This document shows, in pieces, positions 16,116-25,234 of a DNA stretch of 52,318 nucleotides. The notes below the pieces were generated by a model. It was not told the origin of the DNA. It worked only from the letters and a program-made list of their open reading frames with translations, and did not search any database. A program made the translations under genes and the position numbers. The stretch's first letter is position 1, and every line of letters starts with the position of its first letter. The DNA comes from a virus: the IMG/VR virus record IMGVR_UViG_3300032331_000666, positions 1 to 52,318 of that record; one strand, 5' to 3'.

Positions 16116-17129
16116 ATGGCATTAACCCAAGTCCCACCAGCGCTTTTAACTTCTACTACAGGAACAGGAACAACTGTTGTATTAGGCACATCGCCTACGA
16201 TTACTACTCCTACTATTTCAGGCCAATTAAATAATCCTACTTGGACAACTGCTACACGTCCCGCAAGTCCTATTACTGGAACTCAAGGTTATAATACAAC
16301 TACTGGTCAGTTAGAGATTTATAATGCATCTACTACTTCTTGGCAAAACGCTGGTACCTCAGGCGCTGCGTATACTATAGAATATTTAGTAGTTGCTGGT
16401 GGAGCTGGTGGTGGTAGAACAAATGGTGGAGGTGGCGGTGCTGGCGGATATTTAGCTACTACACTATCAAATCTTGCAGGCGTATCATATTCGGTTACTG
16501 TGGGTGGGGGCGGTGCTGGAGGCACTTCTACTTCTGCACCTGGTACAAATGGTTCTAATTCTGTTTTTAGCTCTTCTACATCTATAGGTGGTGGAGGCGG
16601 TGGCGGTATTAACGCTAACGGTGCTTCTGGCGGCTCAGGTGGTGGCGGTGGTGGTGACCCAGGGCCATATACAGGCGGTTCAGGTACTTCAGGTCAAGGT
16701 TTTGCTGGTCAAGCTGGTCCGTTTGGAACCCAACGAGGAGGCGGTGGTGGAGGTGCTAGTGCAGCCGCAACAACTCAAAACGGAGCTGATGGATTAAATT
16801 GGCAGTCACTCGGAACCTTTTATGCTGGTGGAGGCGGTGGCGGTTCTAATGTTGCTGCTGGTAATAGTCCAGGTACTGGTGGAGCTGGTGGCGGTGCAGC
16901 AGGCTTGGGCGCAAGTGCATCAGGCGTTCCAACTGCAGCTACAGCAAATACTGGCGGTGGTGGTGGTGGGTCTGGCGGTAACGGTAGTGCATCTAATGGC
17001 GGTAACGGAGGTTCAGGTATTGTTATTCTTCGCTACTCTGGTTCACAAAGAGGCACAGGTGGTACAGTCACTTCAGCGGGTGGATATACATACCATACAT
17101 TTACAAGCTCAAGCACATATACATCATAA
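16116..17129 (+). CDS. glycine-rich tail fibre adhesin, paralogue 3 (different C-terminal cap)
   Basis: A 337-residue protein. The N-terminal module contains TWTTATRPASPITGTQGYNT and IEYLVVAGGAGGG, and the Gly-rich body is as in its paralogues. The C-terminal cap is YSGSQRGTGGTVTSAGGYTY, unlike the SGSYTA cap of paralogues 1 and 2. A piece of an SGSYTA-type cap lies just downstream (17139-17198), which suggests that this gene's end was replaced by recombination. Confidence 0.78.
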   Translation: MALTQVPPALLTSTTGTGTTVVLGTSPTITTPTISGQLNNPTWTTATRPASPITGTQGYNTTTGQLEIYNASTTSWQNAGTSGAAYTIEYLVVAGGAGGGRTNGGGGGAGGYLATTLSNLAGVSYSVTVGGGGAGGTSTSAPGTNGSNSVFSSSTSIGGGGGGGINANGASGGSGGGGGGDPGPYTGGSGTSGQGFAGQAGPFGTQRGGGGGGASAAATTQNGADGLNWQSLGTFYAGGGGGGSNVAAGNSPGTGGAGGGAAGLGASASGVPTAATANTGGGGGGSGGNGSASNGGNGGSGIVILRYSGSQRGTGGTVTSAGGYTYHTFTSSSTYTS

Positions 17130-17138
17130 GGATAAATT

Positions 17139-17198
17139 ATGTCATCAGGATCAAATACAATTATTAAATTTAATGCATCAGGCAGTTACACAGCATAA
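17139..17198 (+). pseudogene. remnant of a glycine-rich fibre C-terminal cap
   Basis: A 19-codon frame, MSSGSNTIIKFNASGSYTA, matches the last residues of paralogues 1 and 2 (SGSNTILTFTASGSYTA). It is preceded by CATAAGGATAAATTATG (17125-17141), identical to the 17 bases at 16102-16118 that join paralogues 2 and 3. It looks like a leftover gene end carrying a copied ribosome site. It could still be translated as a short peptide, but function is unlikely. Confidence 0.65.
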
Positions 17199-18100
17199 TG
17201 TTTGGTAACTCAGCCTTTGCCCAAGCCCCATTTGCAACACTAGGTAGTGGCACGGCTTTTAGTTTGTCTTTGACAGAGAACTTTGGATTAGATGATTCAA
17301 GTAGTCAGGCTTGGACTTTCCTGCAAAGTATCACTGAAAATATTGTAATGGATGACTTTAACTCTAATGCAGGGTTATTTAATGGTTCAATTACTGAGGT
17401 TATTACACTTGATGATTCAAATAGTCAAACAAGTGCGTTTGGTCAAACGATAGCTGAAAACATAACTTTAGCAGACGTTAACAGCATTTCGGCACAGTTT
17501 GCATCAAGTCTTACAGAAAACGTTGTAATGGACGACTCGTCAGTCCAGTATTTTGCGGCATTAGAAACACGTAATGAACCATTTACAATGGATGACATAA
17601 GAAGTATTGCTGCTCAGTTTGTAGGATCAGTGACAGAAAATGTAGACCTTGCAGACACGCCAAGTATTACAGCGCAGTTTGCACAAAGTGTGACTGAAAA
17701 TATAACAATGGCAGATGCTTATGTAGCTATAGCTAACTTTATAGCTTCAAGAACTGAAGATATTACAATGAATGATATTGAAACCATTATTTCAATATTC
17801 TTCTTTACGATTACAGAGAATCTGAACCCAGCTGACGCTAATAGTGTTATTACAAACTACCTTGTATCATTGGCTGAAAATGTTAATTTAGCAGATACAC
17901 CTACTATAACAGCTGCATTCCAGTCTTCTATAATTGAAACATTTGCATTATTAGATGACCAATTTGCTCGTGGATGGTTTAAAATAAACGATGACCAAGC
18001 TGTTACATGGGCATCAATAAACAATGATAATTCAGTATCTTGGACTGAAATTAATAACACTGTACCTAATTCATGGACAGATATAAATAATACTCAATAA
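17198..18100 (+). CDS. fibre-like protein with twelve 20-residue tandem repeats
   Basis: The 300 residues contain twelve tandem units of exactly 20 amino acids (residues 20-259) with consensus xFxxSxTENxxxxDxxSxxa, for example QFAQSVTENITMADAYVAIA. The Glu-Asn and Asp positions recur at the same place in each unit, which suggests a regular fibrous or metal-bridged stack. The C-terminus has three 'W..INN(D)' units (WASINNDNS, WTEINNT, WTDINNT). It starts by ATG overlap with the fibre remnant's stop. A tail fibre or spike shaft is inferred. Confidence 0.7.
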   Translation: MFGNSAFAQAPFATLGSGTAFSLSLTENFGLDDSSSQAWTFLQSITENIVMDDFNSNAGLFNGSITEVITLDDSNSQTSAFGQTIAENITLADVNSISAQFASSLTENVVMDDSSVQYFAALETRNEPFTMDDIRSIAAQFVGSVTENVDLADTPSITAQFAQSVTENITMADAYVAIANFIASRTEDITMNDIETIISIFFFTITENLNPADANSVITNYLVSLAENVNLADTPTITAAFQSSIIETFALLDDQFARGWFKINDDQAVTWASINNDNSVSWTEINNTVPNSWTDINNTQ

Positions 18101-18109
18101 GGACACATT

Positions 18110-19435
18110 ATGGCATCAACCTATTCAACCTCGTTAAAACTCACTCTCATTGGAGATGGTGAACAGGCTGGTACCTGGGGATCAACTACCAATAATAATT
18201 TAAACTTAGTAGAGCAGGCTGTTACAGGCGTAGATGGTATTGATCTGACTGGTCTTACAACCTATACACTTTCTAATTATAATGGCACTACAGATGAAGC
18301 TAGAAATGCTATATTGTTATTTATAGGAACTCCATCAGCTACAGTTACTATTGCAGCCCCACTACAAAACAAATTTTATATTGTTAAGAATAGCACTGGC
18401 CAAACAATTACAATGTCAGCCTCTGGCGGTTCTATATCTTTATCAATTCCAGCGGGTGTTACTGCACAATGTTATTGTGATTCAACAAATCAATCTGGTA
18501 CAGGTACTGGATTTTATTCAGCTCAAACAGGATCAGCTGGTAACTTTACAGTCAATGGTAATTTAACTGTTACTGGTAATCAAACTAATACAGGTAATTT
18601 CTTAGCTGCTGGGGTTTTAGGTGCTTATATAGCTTCTGCATACACGGGTGGTATTAGCAATGGCTCTGGTGCGGCAGGTACAATTCTTAATGTATCTGCA
18701 GTAGCAAGTGGAACAATCTTTATTGGCCAAAGAGTAACTGGTACAGGTGTTACATCTGGTACGCTTATCACTGGATTTGGAACAGGATCTGGTGGTGCTG
18801 GTACTTATACAGTCAATACATCTCAACTAGTGAGTGCTGGTACATCATTGACTGGTGCAGCAAGTGCGATTGCAACAACTCCAGCGTCTGGTGACAATTC
18901 AGTAAACATAGCTACAACAGCTTTTGTACAATCAGCTGTAGGCACTTTAGGTACTATGGCATCACAAAATGCTAATGCAGTAGCTATTACTGGAGGGACT
19001 ATTTCTGGCACAGCTGGTGCATTTACAACACTAAACGCCAATAGCGTTACGACCTTAGGTGAAACTACTACCGTATCTGCAACAGCAGCTACAGGTACAA
19101 TTAACTATGATGTCATTACTCAAGGTGTTTTATATTATACAACATCAGCTTCAGCTAATTGGACTGTAAATTTTAGAGGTAATGGTTCTACTACACTTAA
19201 TACTTTAATGGCCGTAGGCGAAACAAGAACCGTAACTTTCTTAGTGACTCAAGGATCAACTGCTTATTATAATAGTGCAGTCCAAGTTGATGGAACATCA
19301 GTCACACCAAAATGGCAAGGTGGTGCAGCTCCAACATCTGGTAATCCGTCAAGTATAGATATATATACATATAGTATTATTAAAACAGCATCAGCTACAT
19401 TTACAGTATTAGCTTCACAAACAAGGTTTGCTTAA
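18110..19435 (+). CDS. tail fibre protein
   Basis: A 441-residue protein. It opens with [20 protein letters not shown] and [16 protein letters not shown], a well-known start of aquatic phage tail fibres. The middle has [15 protein letters not shown] beta repeats and an inserted [20 protein letters not shown]-type domain. The motif [21 protein letters not shown] (about residues 255-275) is the classic fibre signature. The C-terminal half is a smooth beta domain. Ends one base into the next ATG. Confidence 0.75.
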   Translation: MASTYSTSLKLTLIGDGEQAGTWGSTTNNNLNLVEQAVTGVDGIDLTGLTTYTLSNYNGTTDEARNAILLFIGTPSATVTIAAPLQNKFYIVKNSTGQTITMSASGGSISLSIPAGVTAQCYCDSTNQSGTGTGFYSAQTGSAGNFTVNGNLTVTGNQTNTGNFLAAGVLGAYIASAYTGGISNGSGAAGTILNVSAVASGTIFIGQRVTGTGVTSGTLITGFGTGSGGAGTYTVNTSQLVSAGTSLTGAASAIATTPASGDNSVNIATTAFVQSAVGTLGTMASQNANAVAITGGTISGTAGAFTTLNANSVTTLGETTTVSATAATGTINYDVITQGVLYYTTSASANWTVNFRGNGSTTLNTLMAVGETRTVTFLVTQGSTAYYNSAVQVDGTSVTPKWQGGAAPTSGNPSSIDIYTYSIIKTASATFTVLASQTRFA

Positions 19436-20349
19436 TGCCATTAAATATAACGACTGGTGGAATGTCTGCTCGTGGCTTTGGATTTACTACTCAAGGCTAC
19501 TATAACTTAAACTTAACAATTTCATCTAATACATCTAGCTATAATGTAAGAACTGCGGCTCTTGCTGCTGGATGGACGGGTACTAATCCTTTAAATTTAT
19601 CTTTAACCATTAACTCAGGCGTCACTATATCAGGTACAGGTACTGGCACTTCTTCGGCAATATTACTTACGAGTTTAGTTGATAAGTCAATTATTACTAT
19701 TAACAATAGTGGTACTGTAGTAGGTAGTGGCGGTGCAACAGGGTATAACACAACTAATAGTGGTGCTACAGGATATCCAGGCAATCCCACATCTGTAAGT
19801 CCAATTACATTTGCTAATGGTTATAACGGTACAGGATACCCAACAGGCCCAGGTGCTGGTGGTTCTACTCCAGGTTATAACTATTTTTCAGGCGGTACAA
19901 CAGCAAGTGCTGGTTCTGGCTCTGTTGGTGGTACAGCTATTTATCTTGCATCTAATATCTATTTAATTGTTAATAATAGTGCTACAGGACTAATTACAGG
20001 TGGAGGTGGTGGTGCTGGAGGTCAAGCAGGTAATAATGCTGGTGGCGGTGGTGGAGCTAATGGTGGATATTGTATAGAAGAAACAGGCTCGCATTTTATC
20101 GCTATTGCAAACAACATATCTGGAGGCATTATAGCTTCTGGTGGTGGTGCATCTGGCGGTTGGGGAAACCGATATGAGAACGATGGTATTGGTGGACGAC
20201 CAGGATATGCAGCTACTAATCTTAACCCATCTGGTCCAGTAGGCGGTAACTATGGCGGGAACGGAACTTCACCAGGCTTAGCTACAAACAATACAGGTAC
20301 ATCATTAATTAATACAACAGGACAATTCACATTGTCCCCAGCAGTGTAA
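19435..20349 (+). CDS. glycine-rich tail tip / adhesin
   Basis: A 304-residue protein with an N-terminal TTGGMSARGFGFTTQGYYN, a beta region with INNSGTVVGSGG, and later Gly clusters (TGGGGGAGGQAGNNAGGGGG, SGGGASGGWGN). This 'InnsGxIxGgGG' style is that of phage adhesins and lambda gpJ-like tip domains whose loops vary to change receptor choice. It is the last gene of the fibre array. It lacks the SGSYTA cap of the other three glycine-rich fibres. Confidence 0.65.
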   Translation: MPLNITTGGMSARGFGFTTQGYYNLNLTISSNTSSYNVRTAALAAGWTGTNPLNLSLTINSGVTISGTGTGTSSAILLTSLVDKSIITINNSGTVVGSGGATGYNTTNSGATGYPGNPTSVSPITFANGYNGTGYPTGPGAGGSTPGYNYFSGGTTASAGSGSVGGTAIYLASNIYLIVNNSATGLITGGGGGAGGQAGNNAGGGGGANGGYCIEETGSHFIAIANNISGGIIASGGGASGGWGNRYENDGIGGRPGYAATNLNPSGPVGGNYGGNGTSPGLATNNTGTSLINTTGQFTLSPAV

Positions 20350-20357
20350 GGGCTGAT

Positions 20358-20825
20358 ATGAAAATTTTAATTGGAATATTATTAACAATTTGCTTACTTT
20401 GGTGTGTGCATAATGCTCATGCTGAAACAACAATTATTCAAAACAAAGGTATGCCAGTGCAGAGTGCTATGGCACCTAGTATGTCTGCCTTCTCACAAGA
20501 TGTTTGTGCGGTTCCTATAAGTGGAGCTGGTAACTTTGGTGTAGTGTCGTTATCAGGCGGTACTGTGGTGCTAGATCAGAACTGCGTTAAGATTAAGCTA
20601 GCAAAAACATTAAATGATTTAGGGCTTAAAGTAGCTGCCGTATCAGTGCTATGCCAAGACCCAACAGTTTGGGATGCAATGGAAATGTCAGGTTCGCCAT
20701 GTCCTATGGGTGGTGCTGTAGGTCAAGCCGCTAAGAAAGCTTGGTTCACTAAGTATCCTGAAAGGTTTAAAAAATTATATGGTGAGGATTACAACATTCC
20801 TTCTTTGCCTCCTACTAGGGAGTAA
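20358..20825 (+). CDS. exported protein with signal peptide, function unknown
   Basis: The 155 residues begin with a cleavable signal (MKILIGILLTICLLWCVHNAHA, about residues 1-22, with an AHA cut site). The mature part has four Cys (CAVP, NCVKIK, LCQD, PCPM), probably disulfide-paired in the periplasm. The segment QNCVKIKLAKTLNDLGLKVA, then LCQDPTVWDAM, is conserved in proteins located between fibres and lysis genes of aquatic phages. A role in lysis or the envelope is inferred from location and export only. Its last 47 bases overlap the next gene. Confidence 0.65.
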   Translation: MKILIGILLTICLLWCVHNAHAETTIIQNKGMPVQSAMAPSMSAFSQDVCAVPISGAGNFGVVSLSGGTVVLDQNCVKIKLAKTLNDLGLKVAAVSVLCQDPTVWDAMEMSGSPCPMGGAVGQAAKKAWFTKYPERFKKLYGEDYNIPSLPPTRE

Positions 20826-21819
20826 TGCGTATGCTTGGTATTGCAACTATGTTCCGCAACAAGGCACAGGCTATGTTACAAACCTTGCCTGTTATGGTAT
20901 TGACAATCAAAGTGCATTGTCTCAAGCTTGGTGCCCTACGCACCCCAATGATCCTATATGTGGATTTTATTACCAACCAGTTTGCCAAAATCAAACAGAG
21001 TATCAGTCACTTGGTTGCTTACCTCATTTTACGGGTGCTATTAATCAAAGTAGGTCTTATGCTTGTACTTCACAAAGTTGGACAGCTTGGACAACAACTT
21101 CTGATAACTGTACGCCAGACCCTCCAACGTGCATACAAAGCACTGAAACAAGGCAACTAACATGCCAAGCTGGTTACGAAGGATTATTACAGGAGCAAAG
21201 GAATTCAATTTGCTTGGATCCGTATGGTTCTCCAACTTGGACAGCTTGGTTGGAAACGTCCAATACTTGCAAGATGACGGCAACGAACATAAACAATCCG
21301 ACATCGCCAATCAGTCCGATCAGTCCAACGAATCCAAACAGTGTGATAAATCAACAAGTCACAACTGCGCCAGCACCCCAAATAGAACCTGTAACTGTTC
21401 AGGATCTGAGTGCATTACCAACGGGGAATCTGGACACTACTTTGGCAGCAACACCAGTAAAAAGCGAGGTAAGTGGAACGACATCTGCACCAAGCCCCGC
21501 AAGTACTACGATGACATCGGGTACAGATAAAAAAGATACACCTAAAGGAGTTGATATTCCTAAAGGTAAAGATATAGTACCAGGCTTTGGCATAGTAATG
21601 TCAATGCAATTTTTAAATGCTGGTTACAATATGCAACAAGAACAAATGAAAGAATATATTAACTTAATACAGGAAGAAGATTATGGCAGACAACAAAACA
21701 TACTCCTTGAATTTATCAGCGCAAATGATACTGGGGATCGCCTGTTCAGTGCTAGTGCCATTAGGTGGCGCAGTATACTACGGGATAACCCTCTTCAACG
21801 ATTTGACAGGGACGATTGA
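20779..21819 (+). CDS. exported Cys-rich protein with TSP1-like repeats
   Basis: The 346 residues start with a signal peptide (MVRITTFLLCLLLGSNAYA). Two repeats of the form SWTAWTTTSDNC...ETRQLTCQAGYEG and PTWTAWLETSNTC resemble thrombospondin type 1 folds (W..W...C). A Pro/Thr/Ser linker follows, with a C-terminal segment containing VPGFGIVMSMQFLNAGYNMQ. The signal is encoded inside the upstream gene's end in another frame. Its last 137 bases overlap the next gene out of frame, which is unusually long. Function unknown. Confidence 0.6.
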   Translation: MVRITTFLLCLLLGSNAYAWYCNYVPQQGTGYVTNLACYGIDNQSALSQAWCPTHPNDPICGFYYQPVCQNQTEYQSLGCLPHFTGAINQSRSYACTSQSWTAWTTTSDNCTPDPPTCIQSTETRQLTCQAGYEGLLQEQRNSICLDPYGSPTWTAWLETSNTCKMTATNINNPTSPISPISPTNPNSVINQQVTTAPAPQIEPVTVQDLSALPTGNLDTTLAATPVKSEVSGTTSAPSPASTTMTSGTDKKDTPKGVDIPKGKDIVPGFGIVMSMQFLNAGYNMQQEQMKEYINLIQEEDYGRQQNILLEFISANDTGDRLFSASAIRWRSILRDNPLQRFDRDD

Positions 21820-22078
21820 AGAAGTTAAAAAAATGTCTAGTGTAGAAACTAGAATCGTAGTATTAGAAGATAGATCAAAATCAACAGAGCGTCAATTAGT
21901 AGATGTTATGATGTCTAACAATCGTGCATTAGAAAAAGCAAATGAAGCTTACGGTAAGGCTATTGAAGCTAATAGTGTAGCTAAAGGTACTGCAGACAAA
22001 GTAACAGACACAGTTGCTAATGTTAAAGATGAAATGAAACAATTAAGAAAGGCAATGGTTAATCCATTGAATAACTAA
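21683..22078 (+). CDS. membrane-anchored coiled-coil protein of the lysis cassette
   Basis: The 131 residues have one N-terminal membrane segment (about 13-37, MILGIACSVLVPLGGAVYYGITLF), then a long charged helix with heptads (VETRIVVLEDRSKSTERQLVDV and beyond). The layout suits an inner-membrane spanin-like or holin-accessory protein. The gene abuts the 3-TM holin and is preceded by AGGA nine bases upstream. A spanin needs an outer-membrane partner, and no lipobox protein is evident nearby, so the role is uncertain. Confidence 0.55.
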   Translation: MADNKTYSLNLSAQMILGIACSVLVPLGGAVYYGITLFNDLTGTIEEVKKMSSVETRIVVLEDRSKSTERQLVDVMMSNNRALEKANEAYGKAIEANSVAKGTADKVTDTVANVKDEMKQLRKAMVNPLNN

Positions 22079-22079
22079 T

Positions 22080-22565
22080 ATGCTATCCATCCTCTCCTCA
22101 ATTCTTGGCTTCGCTACTGCGGGGCTCCCGTCCATACTAGGTTTCTTCCAGCAAAAGGGAGATCAAAAGCATGAGCGTGAAATGGCTCAATTACAAAATC
22201 AACAACAAATGGCTATGGCTGAAAAAGGTTTTATTGCTCAAGAAAAAATAGCTGCTATTGAATTGGAGGGTACATATGCAGAAACATTCGCTCAAGAACG
22301 TCAAGCTTTATATGAACATGATGCTAAATTGGTTCATGATGCGGCTCCATGGGTTAGAACCCTTAATGCTTCAGTTAGACCTATTGTTGCTTTCACTTTT
22401 GTGGGTTTATTGTTATTTGTTGATATAGGTGGATTTATCTGGGCTGTTAAGACTGTAGGTTTTAGTGGTGAAGCAATGGATATTATATTTTCAACAGATG
22501 AAATGGCAATTGTAGCTTCTATTATTGGATTCTACTTTGGTGCTAGAACCTGGGAAAAGAAATAA
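22080..22565 (+). CDS. holin, GTA-type 3-TM family
   Basis: The 161 residues begin with a hydrophobic stretch (about 1-22, SILGFATAGLPSILGFF), followed by a Gln/Glu/Lys-rich helix. Two further membrane segments (about 100-122, IVAFTFVGLLLFVDIGGFIW; and 140-157) end in IIGFYFGARTWEKK. The '(I/F)GFYFGxRTWEK' end is the hallmark of the 3-TM holin family described from gene transfer agents. It should form the inner-membrane lesion that releases the lysozyme encoded by the next gene. Confidence 0.8.
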   Translation: MLSILSSILGFATAGLPSILGFFQQKGDQKHEREMAQLQNQQQMAMAEKGFIAQEKIAAIELEGTYAETFAQERQALYEHDAKLVHDAAPWVRTLNASVRPIVAFTFVGLLLFVDIGGFIWAVKTVGFSGEAMDIIFSTDEMAIVASIIGFYFGARTWEKK

Positions 22566-23015
22566 GTGAATGTATCAAAAGCTGGTATCGCTCTTATCAA
22601 ACATCACGAAGGTGTGCGTAATCGTCCCTACCGTTGCCCTGCTAACCTGTTCACTGTGGGCGTTGGTCATCTTATCGGGGATGGTAAATCATTGCCTGAA
22701 TCTTGGAACCGCACTTTTACAAATGAGGAAATAGATGGACTTCTTAAATCAGACCTCAAGCGTTTTGAGCTTGGAATACATAAGATGTTACCTAACGTGC
22801 CTCTTAGACAATGTGAATTTGATTGCCTTGTATCTTTTGCCTTTAACCTTGGCTTGGGTACATTTCAGCGATCAACACTCCGTCAAGCGCTTCTTAGGGG
22901 CGATAAAAAGGCGGCTATGGAATCGTTAGTGAAATACTGCCGTGCAGGTGGTAAAATACTCAAAGGTTTACAAACTCGCAGATTAGATGAAAAAGCACTC
23001 TTTGAAGGTAAATAA
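22566..23015 (+). CDS. endolysin, GH24 lysozyme
   Basis: A 149-residue protein with a GTG start directly after the holin stop. The glycoside hydrolase 24 catalytic triad appears as E15-8aa-C24-5aa-T30 (HHEGVRNRPYRCPANLFTVG), the Cys-containing variant of the usual Glu-Asp/Cys-Thr triad. It continues VGVGHLIGDG and FNLGLGTFQRSTL, then GLQTRR. It cleaves the MurNAc-GlcNAc bond of peptidoglycan. There is no signal peptide or signal anchor, so it depends on the holin. Length is normal. Confidence 0.9.
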   Translation: MNVSKAGIALIKHHEGVRNRPYRCPANLFTVGVGHLIGDGKSLPESWNRTFTNEEIDGLLKSDLKRFELGIHKMLPNVPLRQCEFDCLVSFAFNLGLGTFQRSTLRQALLRGDKKAAMESLVKYCRAGGKILKGLQTRRLDEKALFEGK

Positions 23016-25234
23016 TGCCATTACAAAAATTAACATATAGAGCTGGAATTAACCGTGAAGGAACAGACTACTCCAATGAGGGTGGCTTCTATGACGGTGA
23101 TAAGATCCGCTTCCGATCAGGTCAGGCTGAAAAGATTGGTGGTTGGGTACAAGTTGATACAGATCAATTTGAAGGTATTGCACGCTCATTATGGACATGG
23201 ACTGATGCAGATGGTTTATCAAACTACTTATCATTAGGTACAAGTAAAAAATACTACATATTCTATGGTGGTATTTACTATGATGTTACGCCTATTATTC
23301 AAACAGACGGCACAGCACTACCTCCCCCAAATGCATTAGCAGCCAATCCTATATCTACAGTATCTGGCACTAAAGTAGTTACTATTACTGATGGTAATTA
23401 CAATCCAGCTATTGGTGATTACGTTACGATTACATCAACAGCAACCGTTGGTGGATTAACTATTAGTGGTGAATATGTTGTTAAAACAGTTCCTTCTACC
23501 ACAACATTTACCATTGAATCTGCAACAAACGCTTCATCTACAGCTTCTGGTGGTGGTACAGTTACTCTTGCATTCCAATACCCTATTGGCAATGATATTG
23601 CAACGATTGGTACTGGATGGGGTGCTGGCCCATGGTGTGGTGCTATTGCTACTACAGGTACCACTTTAACTAATCCATTTGATACAATCAATACAAGCAC
23701 TACGGTATCAGTAAATCAAACTGGCCATGGATTAACATCTGGTGATTGGATATATTTTAGCTCTGTACAAAATAATGTATCAGGTATTTTAAATACTATA
23801 TTAGAACATGCATTCCAAGTTACTGTAATTAACGCAAATAAATATACTATATCTACTATCTTTGACTCACAAAGTTATCCAGCGAATGCTACAGCATCTG
23901 GCCTTGGTGGCACTGTTGTAGTTAGAATACCAGTCTCTGCTACTCGTGGATGGGGAACTGGATTTACATCAGGTATTGCACAACAATTAAGACTTTGGTC
24001 ACAAGATAATTACGGATCTAATTTAGCTTTTGCGCCTCGTGGTGGACCAATATTCTATTGGCTAGACTTAACGGGTGTTTCAGCTCGTGGTTCATATTTA
24101 TCTAAGCTATCTACAGATGCAGGATTTAGTGGCACTTATGTACCAAAAACAACCAATCAAGTATTAACTTCTGCTACAGAACAATTCTTAATTGCTTTAG
24201 GTTCTAATTCATATACAGTAGGAACGCCTAATACAGCATTTAACCCTATGATTGTAAGATGGTCTGATCAAGCAAATCCATATCAATGGGTGCCAGAGGC
24301 AACAAACCAATCTGGTGAATTTACTTTAGCTAATGGCTCATTTATTGTGACAGGCATTACAACCCGTCAAGAAATTTTGATTTGGACTAACTCTTGTCTA
24401 TATTCAATGCAATACGTTGGTTATCCTTATGTATGGGCATTCCAAGTATTAATGGACAATATTTCTATCATTGCACCTAATGCAGCTGTTACAGTGAATA
24501 ACGTAACTTACTGGATGGGTAAAGATAAGTTCTATCAATACACTGGTGTAGTTTCAACACTCCCATGCTCGTTGCGTCAATTTATATTTGAAGATATTAA
24601 CGTTGACCAAGCTTACCAAGTATTCTCTGGATCTAATGAGGGATACAATGAAGTATGGTGGTTCTATGTAAGTAAAAACAGTGGCGGCACAACTGTAGAC
24701 CGTTATGTTATTTATAACTATGTAGACAAAGTATGGTCGTATGGTACTATGGCAAGAACTGCTTGGTTACAATATGGTATTCAACCTAATCCAGTAGCAG
24801 CTGATTACAATAATAGACTTTTATATCACGAGGTAGGAAATGATGATGTATCTACTGCAAGCCCACAACCTATTGAAGCCTATATTCAATCCTCTGATTT
24901 TGGTATTGAAGCTGGCGAGCATCTTGGCTTTGTATGGCGTATGTTGCCTGATGTCAATTTTAACGGTTCAAGTGTTAATGCACCTTCCGTTACAATGACA
25001 TTGTTTGGCCGTCAAAACTCTGGATCATCACAATCACCTTCAGATATTGATACAGTGACTAGTGAACAAAATTACTCAACCGTAACACAATATATTATTC
25101 CTAAATTTACAGGTCAAGTTTATACAAGACTAAGAGCCCGTCAAATGTCATTTGAAATTAGATCAACAGATCTTGGCGTAGCTTGGCAATTAGGTATACC
25201 TCGTATTGATGTTAAGCCAGATGGTAAAAGATAA
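23015..25234 (+). CDS. tail nozzle protein, P22 gp10 / T7 gp12-like (putative)
   Basis: A 739-residue protein. It starts LTYRAGINREGTDYSNEGGF, then YDGDKIRFRSGQAEKIGGW, the typical opening of a large podovirus tail protein. Further markers are RSLWTWTDADG, YKVWSYG-type strands and SFEIRSTDLGVAWQLG near the end. Two inserted beta domains carry VNQTGHGLTSGDWIYFSS-like sequence. The repeated Trp/Tyr strands fit a beta-propeller nozzle. The assignment is by family resemblance and is not biochemical. Its stop overlaps the next ATG. Confidence 0.62.
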   Translation: MPLQKLTYRAGINREGTDYSNEGGFYDGDKIRFRSGQAEKIGGWVQVDTDQFEGIARSLWTWTDADGLSNYLSLGTSKKYYIFYGGIYYDVTPIIQTDGTALPPPNALAANPISTVSGTKVVTITDGNYNPAIGDYVTITSTATVGGLTISGEYVVKTVPSTTTFTIESATNASSTASGGGTVTLAFQYPIGNDIATIGTGWGAGPWCGAIATTGTTLTNPFDTINTSTTVSVNQTGHGLTSGDWIYFSSVQNNVSGILNTILEHAFQVTVINANKYTISTIFDSQSYPANATASGLGGTVVVRIPVSATRGWGTGFTSGIAQQLRLWSQDNYGSNLAFAPRGGPIFYWLDLTGVSARGSYLSKLSTDAGFSGTYVPKTTNQVLTSATEQFLIALGSNSYTVGTPNTAFNPMIVRWSDQANPYQWVPEATNQSGEFTLANGSFIVTGITTRQEILIWTNSCLYSMQYVGYPYVWAFQVLMDNISIIAPNAAVTVNNVTYWMGKDKFYQYTGVVSTLPCSLRQFIFEDINVDQAYQVFSGSNEGYNEVWWFYVSKNSGGTTVDRYVIYNYVDKVWSYGTMARTAWLQYGIQPNPVAADYNNRLLYHEVGNDDVSTASPQPIEAYIQSSDFGIEAGEHLGFVWRMLPDVNFNGSSVNAPSVTMTLFGRQNSGSSQSPSDIDTVTSEQNYSTVTQYIIPKFTGQVYTRLRARQMSFEIRSTDLGVAWQLGIPRIDVKPDGKR

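Noticed and set aside
13440-17030. Dense short GGTGGT-type repeats that might suggest a CRISPR or satellite array
   Set aside because: They are in-frame glycine codons of fibre genes, with no constant repeat-spacer structure.
20825-21530. Two plus-strand frames overlapping the exported Cys-rich gene
   Set aside because: Low-complexity translations without domains, lying inside a gene that has a clear signal peptide and repeats in the other frame.
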